A DNA stretch of 14,424 nucleotides, taken from NCBI GenBank assembly GCA_945614335.1, contig CALZAP010000004.1:1-14424 (forward strand). Direction: 5' to 3'. This stretch comes from an uncultured Prevotella sp. (GTDB taxonomy: Bacteria; Bacteroidota; Bacteroidia; Bacteroidales; Bacteroidaceae). A program made the translations under genes and the position numbers. Below, piece by piece: positions 7,609 through 14,424 of this stretch. Under the pieces are notes generated by a model. It was not told where the DNA came from and did not search any database. It was given only the letters and a program-made list of their open reading frames with translations. Positions within the stretch are counted from its first letter, which is position 1. Each line of letters starts with the position of its first letter.

Positions 7609-7777
7609 GAGTGAGGAGAGAGGAGTGTTTTGGAGGGTAGAGGGAAGAAGGTAGAGGGTAGAGAATACTACGAGCCGAACCTGTTTGCGGCAGTTCTCTG
7701 GGCTTGCAAGGTAATCTCTACCCTCTACCTTCTTCCCTCTACCCTCCAAACATTTCTCACTCCTTTCTCCTCACTCC
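7609..7777 (+). repeat. Dispersed intergenic repeat, copy B (full hairpin element)
   Basis: The gap between two convergent genes is filled by a long inverted repeat. The polypurine arm 7631-7664 is perfectly complementary to the polypyrimidine arm 7715-7748 (34 bp), and imperfect pairing extends outward to about 7611 and 7777. The 50-base centre (7665-7714) is the conserved head shared with copy A (7665-7758 matches 5059-5152 with 4 mismatches). The head can fold further: AGCC (7673-7676) pairs with GGCT (7701-7704), and inside that GAACCTG pairs with CAGTTC around a 7-base loop, with one bulged C. It may act as a two-way terminator here. Short reading frames across it are repeat translation, not genes. 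No terminal target duplication was identified. Confidence 0.85.
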
Positions 7778-10700
7778 TCACACTTTCAGCTTCAGCAGGA
7801 ATCGGGCGCCGGCGGTATACTCTGGGTCGACCATTACTATGCCGTCGAGCTTCTCGGCTATGAGGCGGCAGATGTTCAGACCGAGGCCGGTGCCTTGATG
7901 GAAGCTGTCGAGCTTTGAGAAACGCTCGAAGATTTCTTTTTGCTTGTCGAGAGGGATGCCCTGACCGGTGTCGGTCACAGAGAACTCTATCCACGTATTG
8001 TCTTCTACAGGTCTCACGCCAAGGGTGATGCGGCCTTGTTTGGTATATTTTATGGCATTTGTCAGATAGTTGATAAGCACCTGTTCCACACGCTGACCAT
8101 CGGTGTTGAACATGAAAGAGTTGTCGAATGCCGTCTCAAAACAAAGTTCCACATCGGGAGTCTTCCTGTGCTTTACGGTCTCAAGGGCCATGCGGCAGAG
8201 GTCGTTGAGCACGTGCGACTGAATGTTCATCACATAACGTCCGCTTTCGAGTTCTGAAAGTGAGATGATGTCGCCCACAAGAGTGGTGAGAAGTTCCGAA
8301 TTGTGTCTTATGGTCTTTGCAAACTCCTTTTTCTCCGTCTCGTCGAGTTCGAACCCTGGTGTGAGCATAAGCTGCGAGAAACCCACGATGGCATTGAGCG
8401 GAGTGCGTATCTCGTGGCTCATGTTCTGTATGAACATCGACTTCATCTTATCCGACATTTCCGCATGCTTCTTCGCTTCCTCTATTTCCCTGTTCTTCTC
8501 TTCCAGGTATTGCGCCTGCAACTTGCTATATCTCCTATATACCAGCAGACACAGCAAGAAGAAGCCAAAGAGCGACATTACCACTACCACCATGGCAGTC
8601 AACCTCGTCTCTTCCACCTTTTCCTTTATATACGACAGTCTGTCGCGTTCCATTCCCAAGCTGTCGAGGCTTGCCTGAGCCGCCATTTTCGACATGGCGA
8701 GCTTGTTGTTAGCCACGAGCAGTTGTCGTTTGTTCTGTTCCGACTTGTCAAGCTCAACCTGTGCCTTCTTCCGTTCTATTTCGAGATTGGCGGCAATAAG
8801 TTTCAGGCGCATGTTTTCTGTTGAAAGGTTGTTGTTGCCGATAATCTCGTTCATCTCCTTTCTGTCACTCTCGTATATGGCAGCCATCTGCCGGTGTTTC
8901 ACCTTCATCTCCTGCTCATAGTGTGCCAAGGCTGGCGCCCACTGCTGCTCGTTAATGAATACGGCAGTGAGGAAATGGAAATATTCCCTTTCCGGCAGTT
9001 CTTTCACCGCCTTGGCAAACATCTGGCCGTCTTTTCCGTCAACCACCATTTCCTGAAGAGCAAGCAATTTTTCCTTTTCGGGATACCTGAATCCATGCTT
9101 TTCCTTTTGCATCTTAGCTTTTGCCACCATTCTCCTGAAACGCGCCGTGTCGTTTGTCTCAAAGGCATGGAAAGCCTCCTCCAGATTAGCGAGATACCTA
9201 TATCGTTCGATGCGTGCAAGTGTCCTTACCTTTTCCACATATTTGATACAGGCGTCGTAATTGGCATCGAGACGCATCATCTCTGCCATTCTGACAAGCG
9301 TCATCGTAGGATCGTGCTTGATGTCATATTTCTCATACAGTTCAAGGGCTGCCACATAACACTGGTGAGCCTTCTTGTAGTTCTTCCTCACACGATAGAT
9401 GTCGCCGAGCGAGCGGTAGGTGGTGTATGTGCCATAGATATCATGGTTCTTTTCCGTTATCTCACGCTGTTGCAGACATCGTTTCAGTGCCGTAAGCGTA
9501 TGTTTGTTGTTTAGGTGTATGGCTATCTCGTTGCTGAACGCCATATAATAATATAAGGTGTCGTGCACTTCGAGTGCCAGTTTCTGCAATTTGTCTATGG
9601 TGGCAAAAGCCTGGTTGTCGTTACTGTTCATCACATGATGTTGCAGTTCGACGCTCAGTGCCACACACTGCACGTGTTTGTTCCCTGTCCTTACACCCTG
9701 GTTGTATAGTTTTCTTGCGAGTTCAAGACCTTCCTTTAGCTCACGTTTGTTCTGCGCCTCCAGATATAGTTTGTATGTAGGCCTGTCGAGAATGTCCTTT
9801 GCAAACTGGGCCTTTGCCGTCTGAGGCACAACCAACGACGAGAGCATGACAAAGAGGGCGAGCACAGTCTTCAGCGGATGCGAAATCAACAGTTGTGCAA
9901 GTCCTTTTACGGAGTCGACAAACCTTATTGTTCCTCCAAGGCGTTCAAGGGCAGCCCGACTTACAGGCAGCGACATCTTGTAGCCTTCCATTTCCTCGTT
10001 GAAGAAGCAGGCACCGGAAAACATCTGCTCTGTACATTTCATGTCGTCATCGATGGCGTAGCTAATGACTACCTGGGTGAAATGTCCGTCGTTAGGCATA
10101 GCCTCAAGACTCACTTCCCTCGACACCGTATGGTGTGTGGCAAAGACTATGGCCCTTGACAAGGCAGTGACGACAAGTTGCTTGTCGGTGACAAACGACA
10201 CATCGTCAGACTCGTCGAGATAATCATATATCCTAATGCCCGGCTTACAATCCTTCCTTGCCGTTTCGATAGCCTCTGCGATTATTTCATTTATGTTATA
10301 AGTCTTCTTCTCAATCACCTGTCGCTCACTTTGGATATACGACAGCTGGAGGATATCGTTTACAAGTGTGGTGAGGGCGGTGGAGTTTAGCTCAATCTTT
10401 TCCTTAAACACCTCTTTTTCCTCATCAGACAGTCCCTCGCTGGCATTTAGCATAATATCGGTGAAGCCCACGACAGAGTTCAGCGGCGTACGTATGTCGT
10501 AGCTAAGGTTTTTGACAAAAGCGGTCTTCATTCTCTCCGACTCCTCGGCATGGTCAAGCTGTTTCTGCAGTTCCCTTCGCTTTGCCTTTAGGTCATTGAT
10601 GTTTCTTCTTGCCTTGAGGAAGAACATCACGGCATAACAGAAGAGCAGCACCAAGAACACCACGGCACCGATCATCAGATTGTTTTTCAACTCGGCTTTA

Positions 10701-11992
10701 GAGCGAATCAATGCAAGCTCAGAAGCCTTTGCCGACTTCTCGTATGCCATCTTCACGCTGTCGGTTTTCATTTTCGACATTACGAGTGAGTCGTTGGCAA
10801 GCTGCATACTTGCATTTTCTGTAAGTTTTGCCTCCAGGTCGGCGTCCGTGTTTGCCTTCATAAGTTTCTGCTTCGCCATTTCGTATTCAAGCCTTGCCCT
10901 GTCCTGGGCAAGCTGGGTGTGGGCGAACGAGGCATTGAATTCGGCAAGCATGTATGCCGGCGATTCCTTAAGGTGTATCTGGTCAGACCTGTCTTCGTAT
11001 TCCCTGTTCATAAACAGCACCTTTTGGTAGTCACCGCGCGAGGCATAGAGCCGCTGCTGTATATTAAAGCTCAAATAGGAAGCATCTGTGGCAATAAGGC
11101 TGTCAGCCTTTGCGTAGTTTCCTTCCATAAGCAGTTTCTCTATATATGTCCTGAATCTCCTCTCATCCTTTTTCTCGGAAAGCAGTACCTTCTCATATTC
11201 CTTGTACTTTTCGAGAAATTTCTGTTTGTAAACAGGGTCCTTATAGCTCATCAAATAATAAGACTCAAGCAGGCAATATATGATATCCCCCAGATTCTCC
11301 GGGTTTTTGACTGTTGCCAATGCTTCCTCAGCATAGCGTTTGGCCTCCTGGGGATTGTCGTTATGCAGGTAGATACGCGACAAGCGGGCGTAAGTAGGGG
11401 CGACATCCTGTTCCGGCACGTTAGCCTTCATATATTCCGCAGCCTCCTTCATGAATTTTGCCGCGGCGTCATAGTCTTTCTGTATCTGATACAGGTTTGC
11501 CCGTGACCTTATGGCCATGGCGATGCCATAGGGATAATTGTCGAGATGAGCCTGGGTGTCCATCTCCTCTATGGCTTGCATAGCCAACAGGAACTGGTTG
11601 GAGTTGATATAGAGGGTGGTAATGGACGACTTGGCGAAATAGCTGTACTGCAGATAGCCAAACGCGCGCGCCTCCTTGTCGAGCCGGTTGCAAGTCTTTA
11701 TCTGGTTGCGGTCATCATTCATCACGCGATAGTGGTTTACCATTACCGTAAGCGCAAGACAGGCAGCCTTCTTATCTCCCTGCGCCAGCGACTTGTGGTA
11801 GAGGGAGTCGGCAAGTGGCAGACACCTTGGGGTTTTCACAGCCTTCACGGCACGTCTGTAATACTGATAGAGATTGTCCTTTATCTTGTATTGGTTGTTC
11901 TGGGCATTGCTGAAAACGGGCACGAAAAGCAGGATGACGAATGCCATCGCCACCTTCTTCCACACTATGCCTATCGTTTCAAAAATGCTCAT
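7778..11992 (-). CDS. Double-module TPR sensor histidine kinase (degenerate kinase fused to an intact kinase)
   Basis: 1404 residues from the ATG at 11992, about twice the length of a usual TPR kinase. Module 1: signal (cleavage near SNA30|Q31), helical TPR-like sensor (about 31-437), TM 440-459, coiled coil, a HisKA-like region with SYDIRTPLN at 497-505 in which Tyr498 replaces the phospho-acceptor His, and a decayed ATPase domain (N-box Asn is Arg613, no DxGxG, GYKMSL at 670-675 in place of GTGLGL). A signal-like hydrophobic segment at 708-729 ends AKA728|Q. Module 2: TPR sensor (about 730-1130, including KNYKKAHQCYVAALE), TM 1131-1151, coiled coil, and HisKA with His1193 (SHEIRTPLN). Its HATPase has Asn1312, D1341-T-G-Q-G, and GTGLGL at 1367-1372. 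Module 2 should autophosphorylate; module 1 should not. No response regulator is nearby. The same frame opens at a TTG (12037) and an ATG (12028) inside ribD, but the 11992 ATG begins a cleaner signal and leaves 13 bases after the ribD stop, so co-transcription with ribD is likely. Confidence 0.92.
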   Translation of the reverse strand: MSIFETIGIVWKKVAMAFVILLFVPVFSNAQNNQYKIKDNLYQYYRRAVKAVKTPRCLPLADSLYHKSLAQGDKKAACLALTVMVNHYRVMNDDRNQIKTCNRLDKEARAFGYLQYSYFAKSSITTLYINSNQFLLAMQAIEEMDTQAHLDNYPYGIAMAIRSRANLYQIQKDYDAAAKFMKEAAEYMKANVPEQDVAPTYARLSRIYLHNDNPQEAKRYAEEALATVKNPENLGDIIYCLLESYYLMSYKDPVYKQKFLEKYKEYEKVLLSEKKDERRFRTYIEKLLMEGNYAKADSLIATDASYLSFNIQQRLYASRGDYQKVLFMNREYEDRSDQIHLKESPAYMLAEFNASFAHTQLAQDRARLEYEMAKQKLMKANTDADLEAKLTENASMQLANDSLVMSKMKTDSVKMAYEKSAKASELALIRSKAELKNNLMIGAVVFLVLLFCYAVMFFLKARRNINDLKAKRRELQKQLDHAEESERMKTAFVKNLSYDIRTPLNSVVGFTDIMLNASEGLSDEEKEVFKEKIELNSTALTTLVNDILQLSYIQSERQVIEKKTYNINEIIAEAIETARKDCKPGIRIYDYLDESDDVSFVTDKQLVVTALSRAIVFATHHTVSREVSLEAMPNDGHFTQVVISYAIDDDMKCTEQMFSGACFFNEEMEGYKMSLPVSRAALERLGGTIRFVDSVKGLAQLLISHPLKTVLALFVMLSSLVVPQTAKAQFAKDILDRPTYKLYLEAQNKRELKEGLELARKLYNQGVRTGNKHVQCVALSVELQHHVMNSNDNQAFATIDKLQKLALEVHDTLYYYMAFSNEIAIHLNNKHTLTALKRCLQQREITEKNHDIYGTYTTYRSLGDIYRVRKNYKKAHQCYVAALELYEKYDIKHDPTMTLVRMAEMMRLDANYDACIKYVEKVRTLARIERYRYLANLEEAFHAFETNDTARFRRMVAKAKMQKEKHGFRYPEKEKLLALQEMVVDGKDGQMFAKAVKELPEREYFHFLTAVFINEQQWAPALAHYEQEMKVKHRQMAAIYESDRKEMNEIIGNNNLSTENMRLKLIAANLEIERKKAQVELDKSEQNKRQLLVANNKLAMSKMAAQASLDSLGMERDRLSYIKEKVEETRLTAMVVVVMSLFGFFLLCLLVYRRYSKLQAQYLEEKNREIEEAKKHAEMSDKMKSMFIQNMSHEIRTPLNAIVGFSQLMLTPGFELDETEKKEFAKTIRHNSELLTTLVGDIISLSELESGRYVMNIQSHVLNDLCRMALETVKHRKTPDVELCFETAFDNSFMFNTDGQRVEQVLINYLTNAIKYTKQGRITLGVRPVEDNTWIEFSVTDTGQGIPLDKQKEIFERFSKLDSFHQGTGLGLNICRLIAEKLDGIVMVDPEYTAGARFLLKLKV

Positions 11993-12005
11993 AAATGATT
12001 TTTTA

Positions 12006-12968
12006 TTATTTGGGGAAGTTAAAGACATAACTTGCAATCCTATTTCCCTCCACCACTTGCTGCTCCAACAGCATAATACCGTGAGGCAGATGTGGTGCCG
12101 GAGTGCCTCCGCCTGTTACCGTCGGAGACGTTTCCACCCTTATCTCGTCACACAGCCCTTCTTCGATGAAAGAGTCGAGAGTGGCCTTCCCGCCTTCCAC
12201 CATCAGCGACTGCACATTACGTTCATACAGGCAGTCCATAAGCTGCGGCAGTACCGGTCGGGAAAAATCGAGCTCCGGAAAGCAGGGCTTGGTGCTGTCG
12301 AGCACGAGACGGAGCGGACTTCTTCCCGCCCAATGGCGCACGTCAAGCCGGGGCGACTCCCGTTCGTCGGTAGTCCGTCCCACGAGGATGGCGTCGTTCT
12401 CTGCCCTCATCTTATGAACAAGAGTCTTGGTGAAAGGAGTGGAGAAAGGATAAGCATGGAAGTCTTTGTCCAAAAAGCCGTCAGAGGACTGTGCCCATTT
12501 TAGGATGATGTATGGACGATGACATACATTGAACGTGAAAAACCTTCGGTTGAGCCAGCGGCATTCCTTTTCGAGCACGCCCACGGTGACCTCTATTCCT
12601 GCCTCGCGCAGCATGGCTATTCCCCTACCCTCAACCTTGGCAAACGGGTCTACACAGCCCACCACACACCGTTTCACGCCCTTGCGTATTATCAGTTCGG
12701 CACAAGGCGGCGTCTTGCCATAATGAGCACAAGGCTCAAGGCTCACATATATGGTGGCGTCATGCAAGAGCCTCTCGTCGGCGGCTTTCACCGAGGCAAA
12801 CGCATTCACCTCGGCATGGGCTTCACCACAACGTATGTGATAACCCTCACCGATTATTCTGTCCGCGGCCACAATCACCGCTCCAACCATAGGATTCGGG
12901 CGGGCGTTCTGCTGTCCGCATCTGGCCAGCTGAAGACATCGCCACATGTATTTCTCGTCTGTTGTCAT
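12006..12968 (-). CDS. ribD: Bifunctional diaminohydroxyphosphoribosylaminopyrimidine deaminase / 5-amino-6-(5-phosphoribosylamino)uracil reductase
   Basis: 320 residues. It carries out the second and third steps of riboflavin synthesis from GTP: zinc-dependent deamination, then NADPH-dependent reduction of the ribosyl side chain. The deaminase (about 1-145) shows the zinc site as H51-A-E53 and PC80 with C89 (EPCAHYGKTPPCAEL), and the opening NARPNPMVGAVIV. The reductase (about 150-320) begins RPYIILKWAQSSDGFL and contains ILVGRTT, SPRLDVR and MVEGG at 256-260 before FIEEGLCDEIRV. The total is a little short for the family (often about 340-370), the difference lying in the reductase between SRPVLPQLMD and NVQSLMVEGG. 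The ATG at 12968 is chosen because the frame upstream to 13250 crosses the divergent promoter and the neighbouring gene. No FMN riboswitch fits the short leader. The kinase gene follows after 13 bases; other rib genes are not in the window. Confidence 0.95.
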   Translation of the reverse strand: MTTDEKYMWRCLQLARCGQQNARPNPMVGAVIVAADRIIGEGYHIRCGEAHAEVNAFASVKAADERLLHDATIYVSLEPCAHYGKTPPCAELIIRKGVKRCVVGCVDPFAKVEGRGIAMLREAGIEVTVGVLEKECRWLNRRFFTFNVCHRPYIILKWAQSSDGFLDKDFHAYPFSTPFTKTLVHKMRAENDAILVGRTTDERESPRLDVRHWAGRSPLRLVLDSTKPCFPELDFSRPVLPQLMDCLYERNVQSLMVEGGKATLDSFIEEGLCDEIRVETSPTVTGGGTPAPHLPHGIMLLEQQVVEGNRIASYVFNFPK

Positions 12969-12991
12969 TCCGTGATATGAACTTTTGGTTG

Positions 12992-12999
12992 CAAAATTA
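12992..12999 (-). promoter_or_regulatory. Probable -7 box for ribD
   Basis: Read on the minus strand, this is TAATTTTG, matching TAnnTTTG, 23 bases before the ribD ATG. No TTTG lies at the standard spacing (the nearest are 12 and 33 bases upstream), so the call rests on the -7 box alone. The leader would be under 20 bases, leaving no room for a riboswitch. Confidence 0.45.
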
Positions 13000-13051
13000 A
13001 TAATAAATCGCCAAAAAATATAAATAAAAAGGCAAAAAGTTGCATTATTGT

Positions 13052-13082
13052 TTTGGATTTTAGCTTTTTTGTAGTACTTTTG
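13052..13082 (+). promoter_or_regulatory. Bacteroidetes promoter for the GT4 glycosyltransferase
   Basis: TTTG (13052-13055), a 19-base spacer, then TACTTTTG (13075-13082) followed by CAC: a full match to the Bacteroidetes promoter form. The expected start near 13088 gives a leader of about 25 bases before the ATG at 13114. The flanking region from 12980 is very AT-rich. Confidence 0.8.
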
Positions 13083-13113
13083 CACAAAATGCAGGACTCT
13101 AAAGCTGTAAACA

Positions 13114-14388
13114 ATGAGAGTACTTATAGTCAATACAAGTGAAAAGACAGGAGGAGCAGCGGTTGCAGCCAACCGCCTCATGGAAGCATTGAACAACAAT
13201 GGTGTGAAGGCAAAACTGCTTGTCAGAGACAAAGTCACCGACGACATCACCGTCGTGGGACTGAAACAAACGCTCTGGCGCCAGCTGCCTTTCCTGTGGG
13301 AGCGTTTCGTCGTGTTCCTTCACACCCATCTGTCGAGACATCACCTCTTTGATATCGACATCGCAAATGCCGGTATCGACATCACACGCATGCGCGAATT
13401 CAAGGAGGCTGACGTCATCCACCTTCATTGGATCAACCAAGGCATGCTCTCGCTAAAGAACATCAGGAAAATTCTCGACTCAAACAAGGCGGTGGTATGG
13501 ACCATGCACGACATCTGGCCGGCTTCCTCCATCTGCCACTATTCGCGTGGCTGCAACTACTTCAAGTCGCGATGCCACAACTGCCAGCTACTGCCGGGAG
13601 GTGGCTCCGACAACGACCTCTCGTCGAAGATATGGGCAGCCAAGAAGCGGATGCTCGCCGACCGCAGCATACAGTTCGTGACGTGCAGCCGATGGCTCGA
13701 GGGCGAAGCGAAACGAAGCGCACTGCTTGTAGGACAAAGCATTACAAACATTCCCAACCCTATAGACACACGCGTGTTCACAGTGAACGACAAACGCGAG
13801 TCGCGCATGACCGCCGGACTGCCGCTCGACAAGCGCATCATACTCTTCGTGTCGCAAAAGGTCACCGACAAGCGAAAGGGCATGGAATACTTCATAGAGG
13901 CAATGGAAAAGCTCGTGGCAAAAAATCCACAGATGAAAGACGACACCGCCATTGCCGTTCTCGGCGGACATGCAGAAGACGTGGCTGGACAATTGCCACT
14001 GCCTACATTCCCCATAGGTTACGTCAACGACGAGCGAAAGATAGTGGCTGTATACAACTCCGCCGACGTCTTCGTCCTTCCGTCGCTCGAAGACAACCTC
14101 CCTAACACCATCATGGAGGCCATGGCATGCGGAGTGCCATGCGTGGGATTCAAAGTAGGCGGAATACCGGAAATGATCGACCACAGACGCAATGGCTATG
14201 TGGCATCGGTGCGCGACTCTGCCGACCTTGCGGAAGGCATTGAATGGGTGCTTGCCCCTATGCGCCACGAAGAACTTTCCCTGGAGGCTGTAAAGAAAGT
14301 GAACTTGAGATATTCACAACACTCCGTTGCAATGAAATATATAGAGGTATACAACCAAGCCATAGCATTCAAGAGATACAGTCTTTAG
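13114..14388 (+). CDS. GT4-type glycosyltransferase (GT-B fold, WcaC-like)
   Basis: 424 residues, cytosolic, with no signal or TM segment. It probably transfers a sugar from a nucleotide-sugar donor to a growing surface polysaccharide or lipid-linked glycan. The N-terminal acceptor domain starts MRVLIVNTSEKTGGAAVAANRL (glycine loop at 12-15), with HLHWINQG at 103-110 and TMHDIWP at 130-136. It is followed by four cysteines at 141, 147, 154 and 157 that look like a metal or structural site. The C-terminal donor domain (about 240-400) has the phosphate-binding KRKG (253-256) and the nucleotide-sugar block SLEDNLPNTIMEAMACG (324-340). The strict E-x7-E spacing is met by Asp327 and Glu335, so the first acidic residue is Asp, or Glu326 shifted by one. 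The donor and acceptor sugars cannot be told. Its own promoter and a probable GT2 gene 14 bases downstream suggest the first gene of a glycan operon. The ATG is the only sensible start after the promoter. Confidence 0.92.
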   Translation: MRVLIVNTSEKTGGAAVAANRLMEALNNNGVKAKLLVRDKVTDDITVVGLKQTLWRQLPFLWERFVVFLHTHLSRHHLFDIDIANAGIDITRMREFKEADVIHLHWINQGMLSLKNIRKILDSNKAVVWTMHDIWPASSICHYSRGCNYFKSRCHNCQLLPGGGSDNDLSSKIWAAKKRMLADRSIQFVTCSRWLEGEAKRSALLVGQSITNIPNPIDTRVFTVNDKRESRMTAGLPLDKRIILFVSQKVTDKRKGMEYFIEAMEKLVAKNPQMKDDTAIAVLGGHAEDVAGQLPLPTFPIGYVNDERKIVAVYNSADVFVLPSLEDNLPNTIMEAMACGVPCVGFKVGGIPEMIDHRRNGYVASVRDSADLAEGIEWVLAPMRHEELSLEAVKKVNLRYSQHSVAMKYIEVYNQAIAFKRYSL

Positions 14389-14402
14389 ATTCGTAGTGAA
14401 AG

Positions 14403-14424
14403 ATGATAAAGTTTTCGATAGTCA
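14403..14424 (+). CDS. Start of a probable GT2 family glycosyltransferase (cut by the window end)
   Basis: An ATG 14 bases after the GT4 stop opens the frame MIKFSIV, and the window then ends. This opening is typical of family 2 glycosyltransferases, whose first strand reads like M-K-F-S-I-V-T. The position directly behind a GT4 gene supports this. Only seven codons are visible, so the identity is an inference. Confidence 0.45.

Noticed and set aside
7414..7863. Short open frames across the dispersed repeat
   Set aside because: They are translations of the purine/pyrimidine arms and head on either strand; no start signals or protein-like conservation.
11993..12037. Longer start of the kinase gene inside ribD
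   Set aside because: It uses a TTG (or an ATG at 12028) overlapping the ribD end and adds a polar stretch ahead of the signal; the ATG at 11992 is cleaner. It cannot be fully excluded.
12969..13113. FMN riboswitch ahead of ribD
   Set aside because: The leader from the -7 box to the ATG is under 20 bases, and no RFN-like conserved blocks are seen.
12969..13250. N-terminal extension of ribD by 94 residues
   Set aside because: It runs through the AT-rich promoter gap and over the divergent glycosyltransferase start; homology to RibD begins at MTTDEK.

Overview
The window looks like chromosomal DNA of a Bacteroidales bacterium, most likely Prevotella or a close relative. The evidence is four promoter -7 boxes that match the Bacteroidetes TAnnTTTG form (three of them with a TTTG box 19 bases upstream), the absence of Shine-Dalgarno-like sites, a carboxypeptidase-regulatory-domain TonB receptor, a secreted GH5 glucanase, and large TPR-containing sensor kinases. 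The genus assignment is inferred from recognised sequence style, not from a search.

Layout. Bases 18-3815 (minus strand) hold a probable two-gene operon: an outer-membrane TonB-dependent receptor followed 9 bases later by an exported metallophosphoesterase related to tartrate-resistant acid phosphatase. Divergent from it, with a clear promoter, is a secreted GH5 endoglucanase (4002-4967). A 326-base gap (4968-5293) is packed with repeats: AT heptamers, GC-run palindromes, a dispersed repeat copy with a polypyrimidine tail, and a perfect 13-bp inverted repeat overlapping the argS -33 box. argS (5294-7120) and a short RNase H gene (7140-7607) follow as a tandem pair. A second copy of the dispersed repeat, here as a long hairpin with 34-bp perfect arms and a conserved 50-base head, fills the convergent gap to the next gene.

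The minus strand from 12968 to 7778 carries ribD (bifunctional riboflavin deaminase/reductase) and then, 13 bases later, a very large sensor kinase of about 1404 residues. This is the most unusual object in the window. It consists of two complete TPR-TM-histidine-kinase modules in one reading frame. The first has lost the phospho-accepting histidine (Tyr instead) and the ATP-binding motifs; the second is intact. A signal-peptide-like segment ending in AKA|Q lies at the join. Divergent from ribD, with its own promoter, is a GT4-type glycosyltransferase (13114-14388), followed by the first codons of what is probably a GT2 glycosyltransferase running off the window. This suggests the edge of a surface-polysaccharide cluster.

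Functionally the window mixes housekeeping genes (argS, RNase H, ribD) with surface nutrient acquisition (receptor, phosphatase, glucanase), signalling and glycan synthesis. No tRNA, rRNA, CRISPR array, transposase or riboswitch was seen.
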